Shown one piece after another: positions 47,827 to 57,873 of a DNA stretch of 64,000 nt (position 1 is its first letter; each line of letters starts with the position of its first letter). The DNA comes from Bog-473 sp963828825 (GTDB lineage Bacteria > Actinomycetota > Acidimicrobiia > Acidimicrobiales > RAAP-2), in assembly GCA_963828825.1 (NCBI GenBank), contig CAWHGF010000004.1:1-64000 (forward strand), given 5' to 3'. The position numbers were made by a program, and so were the translations under genes. A model generated the notes under the pieces. The model did no database searches. It was given only the letters and a program-made list of their open reading frames with translations, and had not been told where the DNA came from.

Positions 47827-49437
47827 CTAGGGCGTCCCCCCTGTACTGCCCGAGTTCCCGAAACCGGGGAATCCGCCCCCGCCGAACGGGTTCGTCGTCC
47901 CACCGCTCGACTGCTGTTGCTGTTCTTCGGCCTGGCTCCCCAGCGTGGCCGTGGTCGTCCGTTTGCTGTCTCCGACGTAGTACGTGATGGTCACGGACTG
48001 CCCCGCCTTGGAGCTCTGGATCACCTTCTGGAGGTCGTCGGACGACGTGATGGTCGTGCCGCCGATGTTCACGATGACGTCGCCCTGCACCAGGCCGGCC
48101 TTGTCCGCGGGCGACCCCGAGACCACGCTGAGGATCACGGCACCACTGGTGGGTGTGAAGCCGTACTGCTGGCGCAGCGCCGGCGTGAGTGTCGTGATGT
48201 CGACGCCCAGGTAGCCGCCGGCGTTCCCGGACTGGCCACCTTTCTCGAGCTCGGAGATGAGCGATTCGACCGAGGCAGCCGGGATGGCGAAGCCGATGTT
48301 CTGCGACGACGTCCCGTCGCTCGTCGTCCCCGCCACGGCCGTGTTCATGCCAATGACCTGGCCTGATGTGTCGATCAGGGGTCCGCCGGAGTTGCCGGGA
48401 TTGATGGCGGCGTCGGTCTGGATCATGTTCTGGAGGGTCTCGGTCTGCGTGCCCTCTCCCCCGGCGGTCACGGAGCGCCCCAGCGCGGAGACGATGCCCT
48501 GCGTGACCGTGGGCGTGCCGGCGGCCAGCCCCAGCGCATTGCCGATGGCCACCACGGAGTCGCCCACGACGGCCTTGCTGGAATCCCCGAAGGTGATGGT
48601 AGGAAGGTTCGACGCGCCGTTGATCCTGAGCAACGCCATGTCCTTGGTCTGGTCGTATCCGACGAGCGTCGTGGGGAGTGCCTTGGTCTGGCCGTACTCG
48701 GTGACCGTGATGGAGCCGGTGTCGCCGCCCTCGCTGTAGAGCTCAATGACGTGGTTGTTGGTGATGACCTCACCGTCGGAGCTGATGATCATGCCCGTCC
48801 CCTCGTCCTCGTCGCCGTTCGACTTCACGTCGATGGAGACGACGGAGTGGATGACCTTGCTCACGAGCTCGGGGATGGTGACGTTGCCACTGAGAACGGC
48901 GGCACCGGGTGCCGCGCTGCTCTCGTGGATGGTGACGTTGGAACCGCCGGCGCCGTTGTTGTCGTTGTTCGCCAGGGCGGTCACACCGGCACCGATGCCA
49001 CCGCCGACGAGGGCGGCCACGATGACCACGGGCAACCACGCCCGCATCTTGCCGGGCCTGCCGCGCCCCGGACCGGACCCGGAGGAGGTCCGGTCGGTGG
49101 ACGGCGGGTAGGAGAACGGGACCGCGGTCGGTGTCACCGGCGTGGCCGGGCCGGTGTCGTACCCCGACGGTGGCGACCACGAGCCGGGCGGTGGCGGGGG
49201 GGACGACGAGGCGGCACCGGGCGCAGGGAACGCGGGAGGGGTGGACGCGCCGGAGGTCTCCGCGCCCTCAGCGGGCCCGGGCGGTGCCCCAGCTGGCACC
49301 GGGGCCGTTCCTGCTCCCCCGACGGGCTGCGGCGTGGGCGTCTCCGTCGGCGCCTCGACGGTCGGCACGCCGGCTGCATCGGGTGTGCCGGCAGCGGGCT
49401 CGGACCCTGGCCCTGGCTGCTCGGTGTCCTCACTCAT
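47827..49437 (-). CDS. Membrane-anchored HtrA-type serine protease with PDZ domain
   Basis: A 536-residue protease for envelope quality control. A Pro/Gly/Ala-rich cytoplasmic N-terminus of about 130 residues precedes one membrane segment (AWLPVVIVAALVGGGIGAGV). The trypsin-like domain has the triad His in TNNHVIEL, Asp in TKDMALLRI and Ser in NPGNSGGPL. One PDZ domain follows (GYLGVDITTLTP..VSGSPADKAGLVQGDVI), then a Gln run and a Gly/Phe-rich tail. ATG 49437 follows AGGAGG; the frame is open further upstream but that part lies opposite the next gene. Confidence 0.94.
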   Translation of the reverse strand: MSEDTEQPGPGSEPAAGTPDAAGVPTVEAPTETPTPQPVGGAGTAPVPAGAPPGPAEGAETSGASTPPAFPAPGAASSSPPPPPGSWSPPSGYDTGPATPVTPTAVPFSYPPSTDRTSSGSGPGRGRPGKMRAWLPVVIVAALVGGGIGAGVTALANNDNNGAGGSNVTIHESSAAPGAAVLSGNVTIPELVSKVIHSVVSIDVKSNGDEDEGTGMIISSDGEVITNNHVIELYSEGGDTGSITVTEYGQTKALPTTLVGYDQTKDMALLRINGASNLPTITFGDSSKAVVGDSVVAIGNALGLAAGTPTVTQGIVSALGRSVTAGGEGTQTETLQNMIQTDAAINPGNSGGPLIDTSGQVIGMNTAVAGTTSDGTSSQNIGFAIPAASVESLISELEKGGQSGNAGGYLGVDITTLTPALRQQYGFTPTSGAVILSVVSGSPADKAGLVQGDVIVNIGGTTITSSDDLQKVIQSSKAGQSVTITYYVGDSKRTTTATLGSQAEEQQQQSSGGTTNPFGGGGFPGFGNSGSTGGTP

Positions 49438-49603
49438 GTGGATCCTCCTGAAGGGGACATGGCTCGACCGCACCGCTCCTCGGTGGGTGTGGCTCGTCCC
49501 GGCAGTTCCCGCAGTCCAGCGGACGTCCTGCGCCATGTTATGGGATGACGATCGCGGACCGGCATCGGGCGAGGGGCGCCAGGCGAGGTAGCGTGTCCGC
49601 CGC

Positions 49604-50860
49604 ATGTCCCGCCGGATTGACATCGAATTGACGAGCCAGACCGGCGACGGGTCATGGACCTGGCGCGCCGCCGGCGCGCGCCAGCCCAAGGGCACCGTCG
49701 AGGCGGCCCTGGTGCCACCCGGAGAGACGGTCGGTGCCGTGCTGCGGGCCGATGTCGAAGTCGGCCTTGAGGGCATCGAGATCCTGTCGCTCTCGACAGC
49801 GAAGCCGGCCCGCTCCCCCGAGAAGTCGGAAGGCCGGATCGAGGTCAAGGGCACCCCGAAGCGGGCACCCGACGTGTCGGTCATCCTGGCGCCGGGATCG
49901 GACAAGCGACGGCGCGATGACGACGGTGAGCGGCGCGACCGCCGTGGTGGTGGTCGCCGAGCGCCCGACGGGGAGGGGCGGCGCGACGAGCGCGGCGGCG
50001 ATCGTGCGCGTGCGGGGAGCACCGGACCTCGTCGTCCGGGCGGTCGACGTCCCGGTGAGGGCGAAGGTCGCGCCGCTCGCGGCGAGCGCCCGGTGGCGCC
50101 CGCCTCCACCGTCCACCGCAACGACATGCTGGCGGCCCTCCGACCCGAGCAGATTCCCGTGGCCGAGCAGCTGTTGCGGGGCGGACTGCAGGCGGTCCGC
50201 CAGGCCATTGAGGCGCAGAACTCCTCGAACAAGGCCGCCGGAAAACCTCCGGTGGCCGCCGACGCGCTGCTGGGCATGGCTGACGAGCTGTTGCCGGTGG
50301 TGCGCCTGGCGGACTGGAAGGACCGTGCCTCGGTGGCCCAGACGACAGGGAAGGACTACCGGCTGCGTGAGCTCCGGGCCGTCGTGGCAGCCTCGCGCAC
50401 GGTGAACCTCGACGAGGAGGGGCGTACGATGGCCAAGGCGCTCCAAGAGTCACTCGACCAGCGGACGACGGCCCTGCGGGAGGAGTGGCTCGCCCGCATT
50501 ACGAACGCGCTCAACGACGGGCGGGTGCAACAGGCGGTCGAGGCCTCCATCCGTCCGCCCGAGCCCGGCACACGGTGCCCGGCCGAGCTGGCCGTTCGGC
50601 TGGCCGCGGCCGCCGGCGAGGCCATGACGGCCGACCTGGCACCCGAGGACTGGATGCGCCTCCTCGACGCGGTCGTGGCCTCTCCGGTGCGCCGCACGGT
50701 CAAGCCGACGGGCATCCCCGACGACGAGGTGGCGAAGCAGGCCGCGCGCAACGCCGCCGGTGCGGTTCCCGCCCTGGCCAAGCTGCTCGGGCTCCGCATC
50801 CCGCCGCCACCCCCGCGGCGCGTCAACACCGAGCGCCGGTTCAGTCCAACCGGCGGCTGA
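49604..50860 (+). CDS. Uncharacterised protein, lineage-typical architecture
   Basis: A 418-residue protein of no assigned function. Residues 1-95 form a small beta-rich domain (RIDIELTSQTGDGSWTWRAAGARQPKGTVEAALVP in two stretches). Residues 96-165 are an Arg/Asp/Gly-rich charged linker, likely RNA- or DNA-contacting. Residues 170-410 form an all-helical domain (LRPEQIPVAEQLLRGGLQAVRQAIEAQN; SPVRRTVKPTGIPDDEVAKQ). The same layout is familiar from acidimicrobial genomes. TAGCGT lies 8 nt before ATG 49604, so it may be leaderless. Its 3' end overlaps the convergent GNAT gene by 20 bp. Confidence 0.75.
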   Translation: MSRRIDIELTSQTGDGSWTWRAAGARQPKGTVEAALVPPGETVGAVLRADVEVGLEGIEILSLSTAKPARSPEKSEGRIEVKGTPKRAPDVSVILAPGSDKRRRDDDGERRDRRGGGRRAPDGEGRRDERGGDRARAGSTGPRRPGGRRPGEGEGRAARGERPVAPASTVHRNDMLAALRPEQIPVAEQLLRGGLQAVRQAIEAQNSSNKAAGKPPVAADALLGMADELLPVVRLADWKDRASVAQTTGKDYRLRELRAVVAASRTVNLDEEGRTMAKALQESLDQRTTALREEWLARITNALNDGRVQQAVEASIRPPEPGTRCPAELAVRLAAAAGEAMTADLAPEDWMRLLDAVVASPVRRTVKPTGIPDDEVAKQAARNAAGAVPALAKLLGLRIPPPPPRRVNTERRFSPTGG

Positions 50861-51299
50861 GGGTCAGGAGGCGGGCGGCGAACCCGGCCGCCTCCAGGCG
50901 CTGCTTGGTCGTCCGGTCCCCCGGGAGCGCCAGCGCGTCCACTCCGGCGCATCCTCGCTCGATGCACCAGGCGACCGCCGCCTCCATCAGGGCCGTGCCG
51001 ACGCCCACGCCACGGGCGGCCGTCTCCACGTAGCAACACTCGATCAGGCCGTTGGTGAGGCCTCCGGCGCCCGTGGTGGCGGTGACGGCCAGGAGGCCGA
51101 CGTCGAGGCCCTCGAACTCCCCCACCATCAGGAGGGCCACGTCTCCCGGCTGGGTCCATCGCTCGAGAAGCATGACGGTCGTGGCGTCACCGACGAGGGC
51201 TGCACCCCCCCGCATGGATTCGGCGGTCGTGAGGGCCTGAGAGAGCAGCCGCGTGCAAGCCTGTCGGTCCTCGGCACGGGCCGGTCGGGCCAGCTCCAT
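50841..51299 (-). CDS. GNAT-family N-acetyltransferase
   Basis: A 152-residue acetyltransferase with the acetyl-CoA site in VETAARGVGVGTALMEAAVAWC (Q/R-x2-G-x-G/A pattern) and a C-terminal GDRTTKQRLEAAGFAARLLTLSRRLD as in single-domain GNATs. ATG 51299 is 4 bp past the stop of the small gene upstream, so they form an operon. Substrate unknown. Confidence 0.85.
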   Translation of the reverse strand: MELARPARAEDRQACTRLLSQALTTAESMRGGAALVGDATTVMLLERWTQPGDVALLMVGEFEGLDVGLLAVTATTGAGGLTNGLIECCYVETAARGVGVGTALMEAAVAWCIERGCAGVDALALPGDRTTKQRLEAAGFAARLLTLSRRLD

Positions 51300-51303
51300 C
51301 GGG

Positions 51304-51660
51304 TTATGAATCGGGCGGTCGGGCAGACCGCTCGTCGAGCAGCTGGCCGGCGCGGTTGAGGATCGTCCGACGATTGCGGGTGGATGCCTCGTAGCGCTGC
51401 ACGGCGTGCAGCTCCTCGGAGCCCAGGCTCTCGAGCCGGCGGACCACCTGCGAGGCACTCAGCGTGTCGTAGTCGGCCAGCGCACCTCCGACGATGGCTG
51501 CGGCGCCTGGGTCCGGCGCCGGTCGTTGCGGGCCGGGCGGCGGCGGCGGCTCGGCACTGCCGCCGCCGGCAGCTTCGGTCTGCCGCGCACCGTTGCCGAG
51601 GAGCTCGTCCAAGCGTGCTGACAACTCGCGCTGCTTCTTGTTGACCACGAAGCGCCCCAC
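51304..51660 (-). CDS. Small helical protein, unknown function
   Basis: A 118-residue protein. A basic N-terminus (FVVNKKQRELSARLDELL) is followed by a Pro-rich linker and a C-terminal helical module, DYDTLSASQVVRRLESLGSEELHAVQRYEASTRNRRTIL (given here in outline), a motif often appended to actinobacterial proteins. GTG 51660 is assumed. It is coupled to the GNAT gene. Confidence 0.65.
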   Translation of the reverse strand: MGRFVVNKKQRELSARLDELLGNGARQTEAAGGGSAEPPPPPGPQRPAPDPGAAAIVGGALADYDTLSASQVVRRLESLGSEELHAVQRYEASTRNRRTILNRAGQLLDERSARPPDS

Positions 51661-51815
51661 GAACGAGCGCGTTGCCCAGCTGGAGTTCGAGTCGTCGCCG
51701 TCCTTCAGCGATCAGCTCTGGGAGCTCCTCGACTACCGACACCGCGACACCGACGGGATTCGTGACACACACATCGAGGGTCCGTCGGAGCGCGCCCTTG
51801 TCAGACCGCCCGCCA

Positions 51816-51833
51816 TGAGGACCATCGTCCTCA
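51816..51833. terminator. Hairpin at the end of the DUF4193 gene
   Basis: TGAGGAC-CATC-GTCCTCA forms a perfect 7-bp stem that includes the stop codon of the minus-strand gene. It may terminate that transcript; no U-tract follows. Confidence 0.4.
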
Positions 51834-52352
51834 GACACAATCCCGGCAGAGCATCTTCTTCTTGTCTGCCAGCTGGCTCGGATGCTTGACCAGGAAGCAC
51901 GAACGGCACACGAACTCGTCTGGCTGCTTGGGCAGCACCCGCTCGTTGCCCTCGGCCTTGTCCTCCTGGTCGGTCGCTTCCTCGTCCTCGGGTTCGTCCT
52001 CGACGACCAGCCGCTCTTTGAGAATCACGTCGAGGCTGGCTTCGACGTCCTCGTCATCGGGCTCTTCCTCTTCTTCCTCCTCGTCGCCCTCGCCGGACTT
52101 CTCGACCACCGCCGCCGGGGACGGCGTCAGGATCTCGTCGACCTCGACGTCCTCCGCATCATCCTCGTCGTCGACGTCAACGTCGACGACGATGTCGTCA
52201 TCGTCCTCGAGCGCGTCAACTTCGAGGTCGTCGAGAGCGACTGCGTCGTCGATGTCCACGTCGAGGTCATCGTCCTCGACAGCATCCACATCTTCTGTTT
52301 CGGGGGCCTCTGCCACCACTTCTTCGGCCTTGGCCTTCTTCTTAGTCGCCAT
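51831..52352 (-). CDS. Acidic DUF4193-type zinc protein
   Basis: A 173-residue protein. It starts MATKKKAKAEEVV, continues through 110 residues dominated by Asp, Glu and Val, and ends in a treble-clef-like zinc knuckle with C149, C152, C169 and C172 (CRSC and CRDC). The C-terminal block VCRSCFLVKHPSQLADKKK is characteristic of the DUF4193 family, which is found across actinobacteria; the acidic stretch is longer than in most. ATG 52352 fits the family start. Function unknown, possibly transcription- or ribosome-associated. Confidence 0.85.
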   Translation of the reverse strand: MATKKKAKAEEVVAEAPETEDVDAVEDDDLDVDIDDAVALDDLEVDALEDDDDIVVDVDVDDEDDAEDVEVDEILTPSPAAVVEKSGEGDEEEEEEEPDDEDVEASLDVILKERLVVEDEPEDEEATDQEDKAEGNERVLPKQPDEFVCRSCFLVKHPSQLADKKKMLCRDCV

Positions 52353-52703
52353 TGTGCCGCGGGAGCATAGACGGTTCGAGAGACCGTTCAATCGTTGTGA
52401 CGGAGATCCCCCGTCAGCTTCGGGGACCACGAAATCGGAAGGGCGGGGCGGGAGGGCCCTGGGGTCTTTGGCGCCATCTCACAGGCCTGGGTGGGCCAGG
52501 CAAGCGACACGTTCTCTACTCGACCCCCAGGGCCAACCACCGCCTCTCACAGCAGATCCCCACCTGTTCCTGCATCAGCGCTTTCCTCTTCCGCAGCGTC
52601 CTCAGGGGCGTCGGGGACTGCGCCGTACATTAGGCAAGTCTGGGGTGGGGTCGTCAAGGAGTATGAGGGTGCCTCCACCAGGGAGAACGTCGGTAGCTCC
52701 TGG
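52353..52703. other. Intergenic region, no gene seen
   Basis: A 351-bp gap between the DUF4193 gene and the ThyX-like gene, both on the minus strand. It should contain the DUF4193 promoter. No RNA gene, clear terminator or conserved motif was found. Confidence 0.5.
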
Positions 52704-54344
<1,641 letters not shown>

Positions 54345-54391
54345 GCCCGGGTAACCATAGAACGAGGGTGACGCGACGGTGGCGGATGGGC

Positions 54392-56518
54392 TCAGATGCC
54401 GGGCAGGCCCCCGGCAACGACGCCTCTCAGGACGAGATTGACGGCCTCGCGGGCGGCCGCGGCGACCTCGGTGTCGACCGCGGAGTGCGAGACCTGCTGC
54501 GCCAGATCGGCCACCGACTTCATGGTCCGCACGAAGTCACCCGGTGCGAGTTCCCCGACGTCGCGTGCGGCCACGCCGAGGGCCGTCGAGAACGATGCCC
54601 CCCTGGCCCAGGAGGCCACCGACGTCGCCAGGCCGGGCGCCGGCTGGCGGGTGCGGGGGACGAGGTGCATCTCTTCGATGGCACGGATGCGCTCCGCGAG
54701 AGCAGTGATGGTGTCGCAGCGCCAGGCCAGCTCAGACCGGCGCTTGTCGCCGAGTCGATCCTGCAGCGGGCGCCGCTGCTTCTCCCGCCTGGGACCGTGC
54801 TGGCCGGGGACGCGGCGCGCCCGGCGTGGCTCGAAGACGACGGCTGAGAGGACCCCCGCCAGCACAGCTGGCTCGGCGCCGGCGAGCACGTCGGCCCCGA
54901 GCGCCTCGGCGATCAGGAGGTCGGCCTCGTGGTAGATGCGACTAAGACGGAGGCCGGCGGCCGTCAGGCTCCACCCGTCCAGGTAGCCCGTTCGTTCCAG
55001 GACGGCGACCCGGCGGCCCAGCTGCTGCAACAGGAGATCCGGCGTGCGGGCCTGCCATTGGGCGAAGGAGCGTTGCAGCACCGCACCGGCCGTCTCGCGG
55101 TCGAACCGCGAAACGAGGTTGACCGCCAGGTTGTAGGTAGGCCGGAAGGCCGAGCGCAGGTCCGGCGGTGGGGCCGAGGCCACGCGGGCCGCCTCCGCGA
55201 AGGTGATCTCGCTCGACCAGGCCACGACGGCGTGGCCCTCCTCGTCGAGCCCCCGGCGCCCGGCTCGGCCCGTGAGCTGCAGGTACTCCCCCGATGTGAG
55301 GGTCGCCCGCCCCGCTCCGCCGTATTTGGTGAAGCGCTCAATGACGACGGAGCGGGCCGGCATGTTGATCCCGAGAGAGAGCGTCTCGGTGGCGAAGACG
55401 ACCTTGAGGAGACCGGCCGCGAAGCATTCCTCCACCGTCTCGCGGAAGACCGGGACCAGCCCGGCATGGTGGGCCGCGACACCCCGCTCCAGACCTTCGA
55501 GCCACTCGTCGTAGCCGAGGACACGCAGATCGTCGTCGCTCAGTGGCTCCACCCGCCGATCGACGACCTGACGGATGGCGGAGCGCTCCGCGACGTCGGT
55601 CAGGCGGACGCCGTCGCGCACGACCTGATGGACCGCATCGTCGCAGGCGGCTCGGCTGAAGATGAAGACGATCGCCGGCAGCATCTCGCGCCGGCCCAGC
55701 TCCTCGACCATCTCGGTGCGCCGGGGCGCGCGGAACGGCAGGCGCGGACCCCTCCCTCGCCCCTGCCAATGGGCCGCCCGGATTCCTTGGGACGCCCTCC
55801 GCACCGCCTGGTCGATACGAAGTCCCTCGCCGCCCGGCTGCCCGTTGTCTTGCAGGAGTGGGCAGAGCAGGACTTCGTCGTCCTCCCGTCGGTAGACGGC
55901 GAAATGGTGCCGGAGAACGATGGGACGCTGCCGCTCGACGATCACCGCCGTGTCGCCGCGTACCGAACGCAGCCAACCTCCCAGTTCGTCGGCGTTGTTC
56001 ACCGTGGCGGAGAGGCAGACGAAGCGAACCTCGGCCGGGCAGAGGACGAGGACCTCCTCCCACACGCCGCCCCGGTACGGGTCCTGAATGAAATGGACCT
56101 CGTCGAGCACCACCGTGTGCAGCCCTTCGAGGAGATCGGAACCGGCGAGCAGCATGTTGCGGAGAACCTCGGTGGTCATGACGACGACCGGCGCTCTCGG
56201 GCGCAAGGTGGTGTCACCGGTCAGCAGTCCGACGTGCTCTTCTCCGTAGGACGCGACCAGCTCTGCGTACTTCTGGTTCGAGAGCGCTTTTAGCGGCGTC
56301 GTGTAGAAGGCCTTGCCGCAGGCCGACAGGGCGCGGTGGACGGCGTACGCCGCCACCAGCGTCTTGCCCGACCCGGTCGGGGCGGACACCAGGACCGAAT
56401 GCCCGGAGTCGAGCGAGTGGAAGGCCTCGTGCTGAAACTCGTCGAGGGCGAAGGGCAGGTCGGCCTCGAACTCCGCCGCCCCGGCCGTCTCCTGGACGGG
56501 CCACGGGAACGCGGTCAA
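54392..56518 (-). CDS. helY: Ski2/Mtr4-like superfamily 2 RNA helicase
   Basis: A 708-residue helicase. Motif I is SAPTGSGKTLVAAYAVHRAL, motif II DEVH in VVLDEVHFIQDPYRGGVWEE, motif III LSATVNNADELGGWL, and motif VI YLQLTGRAGRRGLDEEGHAVV. The C-terminal helical part ends with EIAAAAR-like helices. Mycobacterial HelY, its orthologue by position after tatC, is longer (about 900). TTG 56518 overlaps the tatC stop as TTGA and is the only plausible coupled start. Likely role: RNA unwinding in decay or ribosome maturation. Confidence 0.88.
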   Translation of the reverse strand: MTAFPWPVQETAGAAEFEADLPFALDEFQHEAFHSLDSGHSVLVSAPTGSGKTLVAAYAVHRALSACGKAFYTTPLKALSNQKYAELVASYGEEHVGLLTGDTTLRPRAPVVVMTTEVLRNMLLAGSDLLEGLHTVVLDEVHFIQDPYRGGVWEEVLVLCPAEVRFVCLSATVNNADELGGWLRSVRGDTAVIVERQRPIVLRHHFAVYRREDDEVLLCPLLQDNGQPGGEGLRIDQAVRRASQGIRAAHWQGRGRGPRLPFRAPRRTEMVEELGRREMLPAIVFIFSRAACDDAVHQVVRDGVRLTDVAERSAIRQVVDRRVEPLSDDDLRVLGYDEWLEGLERGVAAHHAGLVPVFRETVEECFAAGLLKVVFATETLSLGINMPARSVVIERFTKYGGAGRATLTSGEYLQLTGRAGRRGLDEEGHAVVAWSSEITFAEAARVASAPPPDLRSAFRPTYNLAVNLVSRFDRETAGAVLQRSFAQWQARTPDLLLQQLGRRVAVLERTGYLDGWSLTAAGLRLSRIYHEADLLIAEALGADVLAGAEPAVLAGVLSAVVFEPRRARRVPGQHGPRREKQRRPLQDRLGDKRRSELAWRCDTITALAERIRAIEEMHLVPRTRQPAPGLATSVASWARGASFSTALGVAARDVGELAPGDFVRTMKSVADLAQQVSHSAVDTEVAAAAREAVNLVLRGVVAGGLPGI

Positions 56519-57321
56519 CGCCCGAGCAGCTTCCCGATGCCGATGGAGAGGAAGTAGAAGACGATGAGGGGGAGGGCGAGCGCGAACATGGAAAAGGGAT
56601 CCGAGCTCGGCGTGAAGACGGCGGCGACCACCACAATGATGATGACCGCCCAGCGCCATGAGCGGAGCAGGCGCGCCGGAGTCACGACACGCGCAAGCTC
56701 GAGCGAGACGAGGACGACCGGGAACTCGAAGGTCAGACCGAAGATCGTCATCATGAGGATGATGAGGCCGAGATACGGGATCGGGTCGTAGATCGCCTGC
56801 AGGTTCGGGCCGCCGACGGACTTCAACCAGCCCAGCGCGTGCGGCAGGGTGATGTATGCCGTCAGGGCCCCGAAGAGGAAGAGCGCGAAGGCGCTCAGCA
56901 CGAAGGGGATGGCGTAGCGGCGCTCGGTCGCCTTGAGGCCGGGAGTCACGAAGCGCCAGATCTGGAAGAGGATCACCGGGGACGAGAGGACGAGACCACC
57001 GAAGAGTGCGATCTTCACCCGCAGCGAAAGTCCGTCGAGCGGCGAGGTCACAAAGAGGTTGCAGCTGCCGTTCGACGCGATAAGGAGCGACGAGGTCCCC
57101 GGGCTCGTGTGGTGCCTGGTCGATGCCTCCACGGTGCAGAGCGGGTGCAGCAGGAAATTCAGGATCGGCTGGTAGGCGACGACCGCGACGGTGGCCGCGA
57201 CCACGAAGGCGATGACGCAGATGATGACGCGGCGTCGGAGCTCACCGAGGTGCTCCCCCAGTGTCATGTTGTCCGGGGACGGGCGGTTCTTCCACTTGGC
57301 CGTGAAGGGCAGCGTCACCAC
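56515..57321 (-). CDS. tatC: Sec-independent translocase protein TatC
   Basis: The receptor core of the twin-arginine pathway. It has 268 residues and six membrane segments. Conserved blocks are MTLGEHLGELRRRVIICVIAF, with the Glu and Arg residues that bind the signal peptide, FVTPGLKATERRYAIPFVLSAFALFLFG and FGLTFEFPVVLVSLELARVV. GTG 57321 is used; the ATG at residue 19 is an alternative. It is 11 bp after tatB. Confidence 0.96.
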   Translation of the reverse strand: MVTLPFTAKWKNRPSPDNMTLGEHLGELRRRVIICVIAFVVAATVAVVAYQPILNFLLHPLCTVEASTRHHTSPGTSSLLIASNGSCNLFVTSPLDGLSLRVKIALFGGLVLSSPVILFQIWRFVTPGLKATERRYAIPFVLSAFALFLFGALTAYITLPHALGWLKSVGGPNLQAIYDPIPYLGLIILMMTIFGLTFEFPVVLVSLELARVVTPARLLRSWRWAVIIIVVVAAVFTPSSDPFSMFALALPLIVFYFLSIGIGKLLGR

Positions 57322-57332
57322 GGTCGTTCAGT

Positions 57333-57851
57333 TCAGTTCAGCGTCGGGTCGCCGGGGACGACCTCGCCGGACGGCTGGGGGGCCCGAACCGGGCGATCGG
57401 CGCGGCTGCGCGTCGGCGGGGGCGGCGACGCCGGCGTCTGCGTGGACTCGGCGCGGGCGTCCGCTCCGGCATCAGGTTCGCCTGCATGTTCGCCTGCAGG
57501 AGGGACTGCAGGAGGGACTGCAGTCGCGAGACCCTCATCGGCATCCACCGTGCCGTTTTCTTCCGTCAGCGTGGGGGGTTGGAACGACCCGTCCGGCTCC
57601 TCGTCGGGGGCCATGTTCGAGAGGTGGTAGAGCAGGGCCGACGGCGAGCGGGCCAGGCGGGCGATCTCCGAAGTCGGGGGCAGGTCCGGCATGGTGTTGC
57701 GCACCTCGGACTCCATCCGGTGCCGGAATTCATTGAACGAGCGCCAGGCGCCGCCGAGTTGCCGAGCGACCTGGGGAAGGCGATCAGGCCCCAGGAGGAT
57801 GATGGCGACCACGGCGATCACGAGGAGCTTGCCTGGGTCGAGGTTGAACAT
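57333..57851 (-). CDS. tatB: Tat pathway protein TatA/TatB
   Basis: A 172-residue single-span protein. The N-terminal membrane helix ends in the GP hinge (residues 21-22) followed by the amphipathic helix DRLPQVARQLGGAWRSFNEF. The long Pro/Ala/Glu-rich tail favours TatB over the shorter TatA, though actinobacterial TatA in this position can also be long. The tail is encoded partly by short tandem repeats (ggagggactgca). ATG 57851 is near-leaderless behind TAGAGT. Confidence 0.88.
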   Translation of the reverse strand: MFNLDPGKLLVIAVVAIILLGPDRLPQVARQLGGAWRSFNEFRHRMESEVRNTMPDLPPTSEIARLARSPSALLYHLSNMAPDEEPDGSFQPPTLTEENGTVDADEGLATAVPPAVPPAGEHAGEPDAGADARAESTQTPASPPPPTRSRADRPVRAPQPSGEVVPGDPTLN

Positions 57852-57859
57852 GTGCCTTC

Positions 57860-57865
57860 ACTCTA
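57860..57865 (-). promoter_or_regulatory. -10 hexamer TAGAGT for the tat operon
   Basis: On the minus strand TAGAGT ends 8 nt before ATG 57851, in the 22-bp gap after pafA. Confidence 0.5.
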
Positions 57866-57873
57866 CGGTGCCG

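Noticed and set aside
49438..50277. N-terminal extension of the HtrA frame to 816 residues
   Set aside because: It runs opposite another gene; ATG 49437 has a strong AGGAGG site and begins the expected cytoplasmic tail.
57852..57873. Hidden pafB/pafC fragment between pafA and tatB
   Set aside because: The gap is only 22 bp and holds just the tat promoter hexamer.
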